From: Paracoccaceae bacterium
Lineage (GTDB): Bacteria > Pseudomonadota > Alphaproteobacteria > Rhodobacterales > Rhodobacteraceae
Assembly: GCA_022824005.1 (NCBI GenBank)
Contig: JAJEBG010000047.1
Span: 1 to 52,832 of the forward strand
Length of the DNA: 52,832 nucleotides
Direction of reading: 5' to 3'
Notes under the pieces: generated by a model
The model's database searches: none
Seen by the model: the letters and a program-made list of their open reading frames with translations, nothing else
What the model was told of the DNA's origin: nothing
Shown: positions 1 through 8,298 of the stretch, piece by piece
Position numbering within the stretch: position 1 is the stretch's first letter
Layout of the letters: each line of letters begins with the position of its first letter
Made by a program: the position numbers and the translations under genes

Positions 1-78
1 AGAGTTTTAAATCTTGCTTGAAAGAATTTGTTAATCAAGCCATACTTCCGCACAGACTTACTTTAGGAGAACAACCAA

Positions 79-1662
79 ATGGTTCGTATTTTAAATCTGG
101 CAGCGGTGATGATTGCCACTGCCCTCATCGGCCTTTCTGCATCCGCAGATACCATCCGATGGGCCCGAGCAGGTGACGCACTTACCGTCGATCCACATGC
201 TCAAAACGAGGGGCCAACCAACGCGCTCTCGCATCAGATGATGGAACCCCTAGTGATGCGCGATATGACTGGCAAGATGGTGCCAGCACTCGCGACAGAG
301 TGGGGCCCGTCGGCCAACGACCCGAACGTCTGGGTCTTTAAACTCCGCCAAGGTGTAAAGTTCCACGACGGCGCGACCTTCGACAGTGAAGATGTCAAAT
401 TCTCGCTTGAGCGTGCCATGAGCGAAGAGAGTGACTTTAAGGAATTGTTGGCTTCCGTGGTTGAAGTGCGGGCACCAGAATCGCATGTCATCGAAATTGT
501 GACTGCTGAACCGAACCCAATTATGCCCAATAACCTGACCAATATGTTCATCATGGACAAGGATTGGACAGAAGCCAATAACGCCGTCAAGGTTCAGGAT
601 TTTGAAGGAGGCGAAAATCCCTTTTCAGCCAAAAACGCCAATGGAACAGGACCTTACAAACTGGTGAGTCGAGAGCCCGATGTAAAGACGGTTTTGACCA
701 TCAATGATGATTACTGGGGCAAGGGCGAATTCCCGATGCAAGTCACGGATATCATCTTAACACCGATTCAAAATGCCGCGACTCGTGTCGCCGCCTTATT
801 GTCGGGTGAGGTTGATTTTATTCAGGATGTCCCGGTGCAAGACTTAGACCGGGTTGCGAACGCGGATGGTCTTGAGTTGCGCACCGCGCCACAAAATCGT
901 GTCATCTTTTTTGGCATGAATGTTGGCGATGCGGATCTCGCAAATGACAATGTGGACGGAAAAAATCCCTTGGCCGATGTGCGTGTGCGACATGCTATAT
1001 CAATGGCTATCAACCGTGATGCCATCCGACAAGTGGTGATGCGCGGCCAGTCTCGACCCGCCGGTATGATCGCGCCTCCTTTCGTGAATGGATGGAGTGC
1101 CGAGATGGACGCCTCAGCGAAGACTGACGTTGAGGCAGCCAAAGCTCTGATGGCAGAAGCGGGCTATGGTGATGGATTTACAATTCAATTGGATTGCCCA
1201 AATGATCGTTACATCAATGACGAAGCGATCTGCCAAGCCAGCGTGGGTATGTTGGCACAGATTGGAATCACCGCCAATCTTGATGCTAAACCCAAAGCTC
1301 AGCATTTTCCGTTGGTTAGAAATTTGGAAACTGATTTCTACCTCCTCGGATGGGGGGTTCCAACCTATGATTCTGAGTATATTTTCAACTTCCTCGTTCA
1401 TTCACAGAACGAAAAATATGGCTCATGGAATGGCACGCGCTTTTCCAATCCTGCGTTGGACATGAAAATTGAGGCGTTGGCATCCGAGACCAATCTTGAC
1501 AAGCGAAACCAAATGATTGGAGAAATTTGGGCAGTTGTGCATGAAGAGGTTCTCTATGTTCCCATTCACTACCAAGTGTTGAACTGGGGAATGGCATCCA
1601 ACATCGATACCATTGTTGCACCTGACAATTATGCGCAGTTCAAATACTTCACGGTAAATTGA
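79..1662 (+). CDS. ABC transporter substrate-binding protein, peptide/opine family (SBP_bac_5)
   Basis: This is a 527-residue periplasmic solute-binding protein of the dipeptide/oligopeptide/nickel class, family 5. Residues 1-23 form a signal peptide with a hydrophobic core and a likely cleavage after SASA. The mature protein has the family hallmarks: an early region ending in VDPHAQNEGPTNAL, the block WVFKLRQGVKFHDG near residue 85, and NGTGPYKLV near 190. Length is typical of the family (500-550). The start is supported by AGGAGA at 65-70, eight bases upstream. It probably delivers ligand to the permeases encoded from 4280, although 2.6 kb of unrelated genes now separates them. The ligand cannot be read from the sequence; peptides, opines and glycosides are all handled by this family. 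Confidence 0.93.
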   Translation: MVRILNLAAVMIATALIGLSASADTIRWARAGDALTVDPHAQNEGPTNALSHQMMEPLVMRDMTGKMVPALATEWGPSANDPNVWVFKLRQGVKFHDGATFDSEDVKFSLERAMSEESDFKELLASVVEVRAPESHVIEIVTAEPNPIMPNNLTNMFIMDKDWTEANNAVKVQDFEGGENPFSAKNANGTGPYKLVSREPDVKTVLTINDDYWGKGEFPMQVTDIILTPIQNAATRVAALLSGEVDFIQDVPVQDLDRVANADGLELRTAPQNRVIFFGMNVGDADLANDNVDGKNPLADVRVRHAISMAINRDAIRQVVMRGQSRPAGMIAPPFVNGWSAEMDASAKTDVEAAKALMAEAGYGDGFTIQLDCPNDRYINDEAICQASVGMLAQIGITANLDAKPKAQHFPLVRNLETDFYLLGWGVPTYDSEYIFNFLVHSQNEKYGSWNGTRFSNPALDMKIEALASETNLDKRNQMIGEIWAVVHEEVLYVPIHYQVLNWGMASNIDTIVAPDNYAQFKYFTVN

Positions 1663-2553
1663 GGCCTTTAACCTTTTTCGCTCTCCGCTTTCGTCGCTTG
1701 ATGTGATGAGGCGGGGAGCGGACCCCATAATAAATCCACAAAGTTGAATTTTTCTGTGCCTGTCTGAATTTTTTCGGCGTGATGAAGCATGACTAGTTCA
1801 GTGATCATGCGGTCTCCAAAAGCCAAATAATCAACAAGAAAAACCCTCGCCCTGTGTTTTCTCGACGGGTTTTTTTGGCGTCAGTCTAGTGAGACAAGGG
1901 TTGACGGGAAGAGGCCAAACATTCCATTGTCAGTCATTCGTGGGTTGATGTCCAACCGAGGCACACGACTGGGTATCAAAATTATTCCGAGGTAGAATGG
2001 GACAACCCGATACGCTTTCAGATCCAAGCCGGCCAACTTGATTGAGACCGAGAATTCTAGCTCGGGAGATTGTGTCAAAATCAATCATTGATGATTTAAG
2101 TCGGGATGCTTGATTTATTGACCTTTCGACAAGTTTAAGGTCGCAGCGGAAGGGGTACAATGCAGTGAAACCAACGAAGATTTGAACCCCGCCAAACTAT
2201 CCAAACATGTTAAGTGTCTATGATGCCATGATTCAGGTCAAGGATGACTTTGATTAGGGACTAAAGCGAGACAAATGTTGTTTGGAATCTCGTGCCGCAA
2301 GCACCAACTCCCCGTTCACAGCCAAGGCTTTACCGTTTGATCAAAGACCAGTGAGTTTGCTTTCGGACAAGTTGATGAAAATCTCAAAGTTATTGGGAAA
2401 ATTTTGGCTCAACTTCAAGATCGAGAGATGTTGGACGATGATTTTGTAACAAAGAAAATTAATTTCTTATCCAGAATGCTGGAGAGAAAATCAAACACGG
2501 TTGGTAAGACCATTACTTAACTCCTACTGGCAAGATTTGAGTTTTCACTACGG
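1663..2553. other. Long gap after the binding-protein gene; possible gene remnant near 2350-2520
   Basis: No convincing intact gene is visible over about 890 bases. A hairpin with arms GCATGA/TCATGC lies at 1787-1810 and a terminator-like structure at 1838-1877. From about 2345 to 2519 the plus strand has an open frame with no ATG. It translates into a plausible, charged, coil-like protein end (FGQVDENLKVIGKI, then MLDDDFVTKK) that stops at TAA. A TGA lies just upstream in the same frame. It may be the tail of a decayed gene, but I recognise no family. Confidence 0.4.
1838..1877 (+). terminator. Putative rho-independent terminator
   Basis: AAAAACCC (1839-1846) pairs with GGGTTTTT (1867-1874), and the T run continues to 1877. 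The structure lies 177 bases after the binding-protein stop. It could end that transcript separately from the permease genes downstream. The G+C core is only three pairs, so the call is moderate. Confidence 0.5.
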
Positions 2554-2805
2554 ATGTCAAATCGCTCCCTAGAGTTGATGCGAGACGTCGAGGACGACGA
2601 CGCACCATTATATTATGCTGAAGGAACACCGCACAGATCAGAAAATCCAGTGCAAATTTCTGCTGAAGCGAGATCTGAAATCGAAAGAGAACTTACCGCT
2701 AGTGATGATTGGAAATATCGTCGCCTTCGGGTCAGAGATGTCATCAATGACAACTCGACGGGAAAGATTGTTGATGTGACCTTTATGCTTGAGCGTCAAG
2801 CATAA
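2554..2805 (+). CDS. Small acidic hypothetical protein
   Basis: This 83-residue protein is acidic in its first half (MRDVEDDDAP) and more basic later (WKYRRLRVRDVI). It has no signal peptide or membrane segment, and I recognise no family. Support for it being real: an ATG start, a plausible globular composition, and a strong terminator whose stem begins inside its last codons and continues past its TAA stop. It sits between the binding-protein gene and the convergent protease gene, so it is probably transcribed separately from both. Confidence 0.55.
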   Translation: MSNRSLELMRDVEDDDAPLYYAEGTPHRSENPVQISAEARSEIERELTASDDWKYRRLRVRDVINDNSTGKIVDVTFMLERQA

Positions 2806-2820
2806 AGGTCACTTTGTTTT
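2776..2820 (+). terminator. Strong rho-independent terminator overlapping the end of the small gene
   Basis: A perfect 17-bp stem, left arm GTGACCTTTATGCTTGA (2776-2792) and right arm 2796-2812, encloses a three-base GCG loop. It is followed by TTTGTTTT at 2813-2820. The left arm is coding sequence for the last residues of the 83-aa protein, and the stop codon lies in the right arm. The T tract exists only on the plus-strand side, so it is oriented for the small gene, not for the convergent protease gene. Confidence 0.85.
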
Positions 2821-2833
2821 CGTTTCCATCGCT

Positions 2834-3823
2834 TCACTTGTCGTCCCTCTCTGGTTTATTTGAAGTTTTTCGCGCTCGGCTTCCCTGAGAAATGCTTCCC
2901 CTATTCGTTTCGCGTCGTCCAGCCATGCTGGAGGCATCTTCTTGGTTGTCTGCTGTTCCATCGCTCTCTCCATTTTTCATATCCTCCTTTTGATCAACCC
3001 TCATTACATAGTGAGGGCGCTGCTCAGTGTAAACATAGGGGCTCAACGCCTTTCTTAAATTAAGAAGTGCAGGCGATGGGTCGTCCACACTCTTGAACAG
3101 CCTTGATGCTTCTGCTTTATCAATGATAAAGCCATGTGCCGGATACTCTTCAACCAGACGCTTCACTGTGGTACTCGTGGCATTTTTCCCATGTTCAACG
3201 AGGCGGTTGCCGTAAGCCTTGGCAACGTTCAAGTCTCTCAAGTCGTTTCCGAGCACCTCTGGGTTGATCTGCGCATAGACGGGCGTCATCACGCCTGTAG
3301 CAATCTGCGCAGCAATGCGAGATGCCATTTCAAGGCTGATTGTATAATTGCTATTGACCTTGATGCCAAGCATGATTTTCTGAAAAACATCAAAAGTCTC
3401 TGCGGACAATCCACGTAAGGCTGTGCGAACAACCATACCTGATCGACGCTGGCCAATCTCGTCGCGTTGAAGCAACTGAACATCCAGCGGACCCAGTTCA
3501 GAAAAGGCCGGGGCCATAACCAACTTACTTGCTCCAAGCGCTATCAATGTGCCTGCACTCTTGCACTTTGCCGGAACGAAAATCGTGAATATTTGACTGG
3601 TTTCCTGAAACAGCCTAGCTATCTTGTAAGCTGCACCAGCATCGCCGCCCTGCGTCGTCAAAACTAGCAGAGAATTGACTCTATGTGGCGGGTTCTCGGA
3701 GGGTTGCATAGCCCTGACGATATGGCTGAAACCGTCATTGTCAATTGGTCCGCTGTAAACGAAGACACGGGCATCCATGTCTTCAGCAACTGCGTTCGCG
3801 GCTTTTTTCACCTCATCCGTCAC
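2834..3823 (-). CDS. Serine dehydrogenase-type (SDH/ClpP-crotonase fold) protease
   Basis: This protein of about 329 residues belongs to the SDH proteinase family, related to SppA and ClpP. Visible hallmarks are the glycine-rich TTQGGDAGAAYKIAR strand-turn, the nucleophile motif KSAGTLIALGASKLVM (serine of SAGT), and ELGPLDVQL, matching the usual LGPIDPQ motif. The C-terminal 40 residues are a charged, low-complexity tail. I place the start at GTG 3823 because it overlaps the TGA of a small upstream ORF in a GTGA arrangement. A TTG at 3862 is the alternative, giving 342 residues. Family members are soluble or membrane-associated peptidases of poorly known substrate. The gene lies inside what would normally be one ABC transporter operon and has its own promoter at 4027-4055. 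Confidence 0.8.
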   Translation of the reverse strand: MTDEVKKAANAVAEDMDARVFVYSGPIDNDGFSHIVRAMQPSENPPHRVNSLLVLTTQGGDAGAAYKIARLFQETSQIFTIFVPAKCKSAGTLIALGASKLVMAPAFSELGPLDVQLLQRDEIGQRRSGMVVRTALRGLSAETFDVFQKIMLGIKVNSNYTISLEMASRIAAQIATGVMTPVYAQINPEVLGNDLRDLNVAKAYGNRLVEHGKNATSTTVKRLVEEYPAHGFIIDKAEASRLFKSVDDPSPALLNLRKALSPYVYTEQRPHYVMRVDQKEDMKNGESDGTADNQEDASSMAGRRETNRGSISQGSRARKTSNKPERDDK

Positions 3824-3921
3824 TGCGCCACCGAATCTGCTGCACGATCTATCTCCTGACAATGCTCTGCGGAGAGGTTGGCCACCCTAGCGATACCACT
3901 CTTCCGCCCAATTTTTAACAT
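3820..3921 (-). CDS. Small ORF translationally coupled to the SDH protease
   Basis: This is a 33-codon frame starting at ATG 3921 (MLKIGRKSGIARVANLS...) whose TGA overlaps the GTG of the protease gene in a GTGA. The frame stays open upstream for about 27 more codons (to a TGA near 4006), with only a TTG as a further start, so the real protein may be 33-50 residues. No strong Shine-Dalgarno is seen. It could be a leader peptide, a small partner of the protease, or the eroded 3' part of a larger gene. Confidence 0.4.
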   Translation of the reverse strand: MLKIGRKSGIARVANLSAEHCQEIDRAADSVAQ

Positions 3922-4012
3922 GTCGCTGACAGGACCTACTGCTCCGTTCTCTTCTCTATCTCCAACAGCCAAGTCAACGATGTGCTTGGCAATCTGTTTT
4001 GTGTATCACGGT

Positions 4013-4028
4013 CTGAGAGAACTCTCAG
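4013..4028. promoter_or_regulatory. Palindrome at the protease-operon transcription start (putative operator)
   Basis: CTGAGAGAACTCTCAG has perfect 7-base arms around a central AA. It overlaps the -10 edge and the predicted start site of the promoter at 4027-4055, a classic position for a repressor site. It could instead form a short 5' hairpin in the transcript. Confidence 0.5.
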
Positions 4029-4055
4029 TGTAGACCAACATTAAGCATTTGTCAA
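4027..4055 (-). promoter_or_regulatory. Sigma-70 type promoter of the protease operon
   Basis: Read on the minus strand: -35 TTGACA (4055-4050), a 17-base spacer, and -10 TACACT (4032-4027). Transcription would begin near 4020, about 100 bases before the small ORF and 200 before the protease. The -35 is a perfect consensus and the spacing is ideal. Confidence 0.75.
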
Positions 4056-4215
4056 CCCCCTTGTGTCCCAGGGGCTGTGTGGACGCTCCTTTACAGGCTT
4101 GGAGATTGCCTTATGGTTTGAGTAGCCCGTTGACCGTTCCCTATCCGGGAGAATCTAATGTCATGCCAAGAATTAAACCTTCGGGCAAAGGAGATTGCCT
4201 TGCTTTCAATGGAGT

Positions 4216-4260
4216 ATAGTGCCAAAAGAGTTAGGGTGAAGGAGTGGAAATTGGCACTAT
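4216..4260. promoter_or_regulatory. 10-bp inverted repeat upstream of the permease operon
   Basis: ATAGTGCCAA (4216-4225) and TTGGCACTAT (4251-4260) are perfect inverted repeats 25 bases apart, ending 19 bases before the first permease start. They could form a leader hairpin or be a two-site operator. A 12-base direct repeat GGAGATTGCCTT (4101-4112 and 4190-4201) lies just upstream; its role is unknown. Confidence 0.45.
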
Positions 4261-4279
4261 CCGAAGATAACCATCGATC

Positions 4280-5257
4280 ATGATTGCTTATGTGATCCGC
4301 CGGGTCTTTCACTCCATGATTGTGCTGCTGGTGGTGGGACTGGTGGCCTTTGCGATGTTTCGATATGTCGGCGATCCCATTGATAACATGTTGGGCCAAG
4401 AAAGGACGCAAGCCGATATTGAACGGCTGACAGAGCAACTCGGCTTGGACCAACCTTTCGTTGTTCAATATTGGAAATTTCTTCGCAACGCCGTCGATGG
4501 AAATTTTGGCGTCTCTTACCGACAGGGCCGTCCGGTGGCTGAAATCATCGCCGAAAGAGCACCGGCCACTCTTGAACTCGCAACAGTCTCAGGTCTATTT
4601 GCCATTTTGGTTGGAATTGGTTTGGGTGTTTTTACCGCCATTCGAAGAAATGGTGTGGCATCGAATCTTATCATGACCCTCTCACTCATTGGAGTATCCC
4701 TGCCAACATTTCTGATTGGCATTTTGTTTATCTACGTTTTCTCAGTTGAACTTGATTTGCTGCCGTCATTCGGAAGGGGAGATGTTGTGCAGGTTGGCAA
4801 TTGGTCGACGGGTTTCCTTACCAAATCTGGATTGCTCGCGCTGATTCTTCCATCAATCACGCTCGGTCTCTATCAAATGACGCTGATTATGCGTTTGGTT
4901 CGCGCCGAAATGCTTGAGGTTTTACGACAGGATTATATCCGCTTTGCCCGCGCCCGTGGACTGCGTGAGAGGGCCGTCAATTTCAGACATGCACTCAAGA
5001 ATACGTTAGTACCGGTGATTACCGTCACCGGATTGCAATTAGGATCAATCATCGCCTTCGCCATTATCACGGAAACAGTCTTTCAGTGGCCGGGCGTCGG
5101 ACTCCTCTTTATCAACGCCTTGCAATTTGTCGATATACCAGTGATGGCCGCCTACCTAATGCTCATTTCGGTGATGTTTGTCGCCATCAATCTGATTGTC
5201 GACCTCCTGTATTTTGCGATTGACCCCCGGTTGCGAATTGATGGGAGAACAGGGTGA
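4280..5257 (+). CDS. ABC transporter permease, DppB/OppB type
   Basis: A 325-residue inner-membrane permease with the standard DppB layout: a first membrane helix at residues 10-30, a periplasmic loop with DPIDNMLGQERTQADIERL, then five further helices. The cytoplasmic EAA-like loop is around residues 210-240 (DYIRFARARGLRERAV). The C-terminus PRLRIDGR is typical. Its GTGA overlap with the next permease indicates translational coupling. Together with the genes at 5254, 6201 and 7178 it makes one importer, with the binding protein at 79 the likely partner. Confidence 0.93.
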   Translation: MIAYVIRRVFHSMIVLLVVGLVAFAMFRYVGDPIDNMLGQERTQADIERLTEQLGLDQPFVVQYWKFLRNAVDGNFGVSYRQGRPVAEIIAERAPATLELATVSGLFAILVGIGLGVFTAIRRNGVASNLIMTLSLIGVSLPTFLIGILFIYVFSVELDLLPSFGRGDVVQVGNWSTGFLTKSGLLALILPSITLGLYQMTLIMRLVRAEMLEVLRQDYIRFARARGLRERAVNFRHALKNTLVPVITVTGLQLGSIIAFAIITETVFQWPGVGLLFINALQFVDIPVMAAYLMLISVMFVAINLIVDLLYFAIDPRLRIDGRTG

Positions 5258-6204
5258 CCGATATCACTCAGCACGAATTGACGAATCAACCGAGCCGTCT
5301 CAAAATCATTTGGCAATCTGATTTCGGCTATACCTTCAGAAAATCGCCGGTGGCCGTTTTTTCCTGCATCATCGTGCTGATCTTGGTCATGAGTGCTGTT
5401 CTCGCGCCTTTGATCGCGCCACACAACCCGTTCGATCCCGGGACATTAAATCTTTTGAATGGATTCACTCCCCCTCTCACACCGAACGCTTTCACTGGTG
5501 AGGAATTTTTCCTAGGGACCGATGATCAGGGGCGAGATATATTCTCGACGATCCTCTATGGCATGCGCGTATCACTATTTGTTGGATTCTCGGCGGTTCT
5601 CTTGGCCATGATTTTAGGCATTATTCTTGGCTTGATTGCCGGCTATGTGGGCGGATGGATCGAGACATTCATCATGCGGGTGGCCGATGTTCAATTGACC
5701 TTTCCCTCGATTTTGGTGGCGATGTTGATCTTCGGCATTGCCAAAGGTTTCACGCCAGTCGAATACCGAGACCAAATGGCCATATGGGTATTGATACTTG
5801 CCATTGGTCTTAGTGATTGGGTGCAATTTGCCCGCGTGGTGCGCGGAGCCACACTGGTTGAAAAAAACAAGGAGTATGTTCAAGCGGCGCGATTAATTGG
5901 TCGCTCCGGTGCGGCTATTATGTTGCGCCATATTCTCCCCAATGTCATGAGTCCTGTCTTGGTTATCGCCACCATCTCGTTGGCTTTAGCCATCATTGCT
6001 GAAGCCACGCTTAGTTTTCTGGGAGTTGGCGCACCGCCGACGCAACCTTCATTGGGCACACTCATCCGTATAGGTCAGGGATTTCTCTTTTCTGGCGAAT
6101 GGTGGATATTGCTGTTCCCGTCCATCACTCTTCTGTCCCTCGCGCTCTCAGTCAATTTGTTTGGTGATTGGCTGCGTGACGCCTTAAATCCGAGGCTTCG
6201 ATGA
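5254..6204 (+). CDS. ABC transporter permease, DppC/OppC type
   Basis: A 316-residue second permease. It has the N-terminal helix typical of DppC proteins (residues 30-52), the family motif FFLGTDDQGRDIFSTILYGMR near residue 90, and an EAA-like loop at YVQAARLIGRSGAAIMLRHI. It ends in the usual GDWLRDALNPRLR. It starts with GTG, overlapping the upstream stop by four bases, and its own TGA overlaps the ATG of the ATPase gene. It pairs with the DppB-type subunit to form the channel. Confidence 0.93.
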   Translation: MTDITQHELTNQPSRLKIIWQSDFGYTFRKSPVAVFSCIIVLILVMSAVLAPLIAPHNPFDPGTLNLLNGFTPPLTPNAFTGEEFFLGTDDQGRDIFSTILYGMRVSLFVGFSAVLLAMILGIILGLIAGYVGGWIETFIMRVADVQLTFPSILVAMLIFGIAKGFTPVEYRDQMAIWVLILAIGLSDWVQFARVVRGATLVEKNKEYVQAARLIGRSGAAIMLRHILPNVMSPVLVIATISLALAIIAEATLSFLGVGAPPTQPSLGTLIRIGQGFLFSGEWWILLFPSITLLSLALSVNLFGDWLRDALNPRLR

Positions 6205-7181
6205 ACTCTCCGCCTCTCCTGTCGGTTCGCAATTTGGTAGTTGAAATCCCAACTCGACACGGTGTGGTTCGACCGGTCGATCAGGTTTCATTTGAGATTC
6301 AGGCGGGAGAAATTCTCGGTGTTGTCGGTGAGTCCGGTGCCGGAAAGTCAATGACCGGAAACGCCATTATTGGCTTGTTGGATCGACCCGCTCGGATCGT
6401 CAGCGGGGAGATTTTCCTCAATGGCGATCGCATTGACCACCTTCCCTTGGCGGCCATGCGCAAGCGCCGTGGCAAGGATATTGGAATGGTCTTCCAAGAT
6501 CCCTTGACCTCTCTCAATCCACTCTTGCCTCTCGGACACCAATTGACCGAAACCATCTTGGCCCATCTTCCTGTCTCTGTGATCGAGGCCAAAAAACGTG
6601 CCATTGCCGCGCTCGAAGAAGTTGGAATTCCAGCGGCGGCTGAACGGATTGGGGCTTATCCACATGAATTTTCTGGCGGTATGCGGCAACGGGTGGTGAT
6701 TGCCTTGGCTTTATCGGCCGAGCCGTCGTTGGTGATCGCTGATGAGCCCACCACCGCGCTTGACGTCAGTGTTCAAGCACAGATTACATCTCTACTGAAA
6801 CGATTATGCCGCGAGCGGGGCACGGGAGTGATGCTGGTCACCCACGATATGGGCGTGATATCGGAGACTGCTGATCGTGTCGCGGTGATGTATGCCGGCC
6901 GTTTGGTTGAACTCGGCTCGGTGCGGCAAGTCCTCACATCGCCCTGCCATCCCTATACCAGCGGTCTTATGGGCTCGACCCCTCTCGCCTCAAAAGGCCA
7001 GAAAAGACTACATCAGATTCCCGGTATGATGCCTCGTCTTGGCAATCTGCCGACTGGATGTGCATTCTCACCGCGCTGCACATATGCACAAGATAAATGT
7101 CATCAGGACCTTGAATTGCAACTTGACACCTGCGATGGCCGAGCCGCCTGTTGGTTTCCGATCGGAGAACAAGAGGCATGA
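6201..7181 (+). CDS. ABC transporter ATP-binding protein, DppD/OppD type
   Basis: A 326-residue ATPase subunit. The Walker A motif GESGAGKS lies at residues 43-50. The Q-loop is in VFQDPLTSLNP, the ABC signature is SGGMRQR, Walker B is VIADEPTTALD, and the switch histidine is in VTHDMG. The C-terminal oligopeptide-transporter extension carries the conserved cysteines (GCAFSPRC then DKC) that in some DppD proteins bind an iron-sulfur cluster. It starts at ATGA, overlapping the permease stop. Confidence 0.94.
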   Translation: MNSPPLLSVRNLVVEIPTRHGVVRPVDQVSFEIQAGEILGVVGESGAGKSMTGNAIIGLLDRPARIVSGEIFLNGDRIDHLPLAAMRKRRGKDIGMVFQDPLTSLNPLLPLGHQLTETILAHLPVSVIEAKKRAIAALEEVGIPAAAERIGAYPHEFSGGMRQRVVIALALSAEPSLVIADEPTTALDVSVQAQITSLLKRLCRERGTGVMLVTHDMGVISETADRVAVMYAGRLVELGSVRQVLTSPCHPYTSGLMGSTPLASKGQKRLHQIPGMMPRLGNLPTGCAFSPRCTYAQDKCHQDLELQLDTCDGRAACWFPIGEQEA

Positions 7182-8158
7182 CGATTGTCAAAGTCGATCA
7201 TCTGACACGCTTCTTTGATGTGTCAAAACCGTGGCTGAACCGGGTGACTGAACGGTTGCCTAAACGGATATTAACGGCCGTATCCGATGTATCATTTGAG
7301 ATTGAGGAACGCAGTGTTTACGCCTTGGTCGGTGAATCGGGTTCAGGAAAGTCAACCATCGGTAAAATGGTGGTAGGACTGCTCAACCCTTCCGAGGGTC
7401 ACATCAAAATTGAAAATGTGAATTTATTCGAAGAAACCGACCCCCAAATCATCGAGCAGATTCGCGCCAACATCCAGATGATCTTCCAAGACCCCTTCGC
7501 TTCCCTAAATCCCCGTTGGCGAGTACGCGATGTCATCGCCGAACCCGTCGCCGCGCGCGGCGGAGAGGTGAAAGGTCTGGCCGAGAAATTACTGGAACAA
7601 GTGGGATTATCGGCCGCCGACGCCAAGAAATTTCCTCATGAATTTTCTGGCGGCCAAAGGCAGCGAATTTGTGTCGCCCGTGCTCTTGCATCCGGGCCCA
7701 AACTGATCGTTTGTGATGAGCCCACTTCAGCGCTTGATGTCTCTGTGCAAGCACAGGTTCTCAACCTCATGAATGATCTGCGAGATGAGTTTGGTTTGAC
7801 CTACCTCTTTATCAGTCATGACTTGACGGTTGTTCAGCACATGGCGGACCGAATCGGCGTCCTCTATTTGGGCCGCTTGGTAGAAGAAGCCACACCTGCC
7901 GACCTCTTTGAAAACCCGCTTCATCCCTACACCCAAATGCTTCTTGAAGCGGCACCCAAAATTGATGGTTTCGGACGCGATCTTGAACCGCCGCAGGGCG
8001 AAATTCCTGACCCCATTAATCCACCTTCGGGATGCGCCTACCATCCCCGATGTCCTTTAGCGACCGCACAATGCAAATCTGAACGTCCCGAATTGTTACA
8101 GACGAAGGAAAAGACTCGCCGTGTGGCCTGTTTCAAAGCCGAGCCATTGTCGGCCTAA
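7178..8158 (+). CDS. ABC transporter ATP-binding protein, DppF/OppF type
   Basis: A 326-residue second ATPase. The ATG at 7178 overlaps the previous stop as ATGA, which is preferred over an in-frame TTG at 7151. Walker A VGESGSGKST is at residues 51-60. The signature is SGGQRQR, Walker B is IVCDEPTSALD, and the H-loop is in ISHDLTVV. The C-terminal cysteine motif GCAYHPRCPLATAQC is present. A long loop before the first strand (KPWLNRVTERLPKRI) is common in DppF proteins. It completes the four-gene transporter core. Confidence 0.94.
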   Translation: MTIVKVDHLTRFFDVSKPWLNRVTERLPKRILTAVSDVSFEIEERSVYALVGESGSGKSTIGKMVVGLLNPSEGHIKIENVNLFEETDPQIIEQIRANIQMIFQDPFASLNPRWRVRDVIAEPVAARGGEVKGLAEKLLEQVGLSAADAKKFPHEFSGGQRQRICVARALASGPKLIVCDEPTSALDVSVQAQVLNLMNDLRDEFGLTYLFISHDLTVVQHMADRIGVLYLGRLVEEATPADLFENPLHPYTQMLLEAAPKIDGFGRDLEPPQGEIPDPINPPSGCAYHPRCPLATAQCKSERPELLQTKEKTRRVACFKAEPLSA

Positions 8159-8298
8159 AGAAATTCCTTACGGCATTGACCGCCATCACCGGCCGTTGCA
8201 AAGACGGAACCAAAATCAGGGAACCCTCATGTCGTTCGACCCAAAAACTGACAAGAGCAACCCACACGACTGATTGAGCTGGCAGACGCGTTCACTCC

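Noticed and set aside
8229-8273. 14-codon ATG frame between the ABC ATPase and phosphodiesterase genes
   Set aside because: Too short and without a clear ribosome site or conservation to judge.
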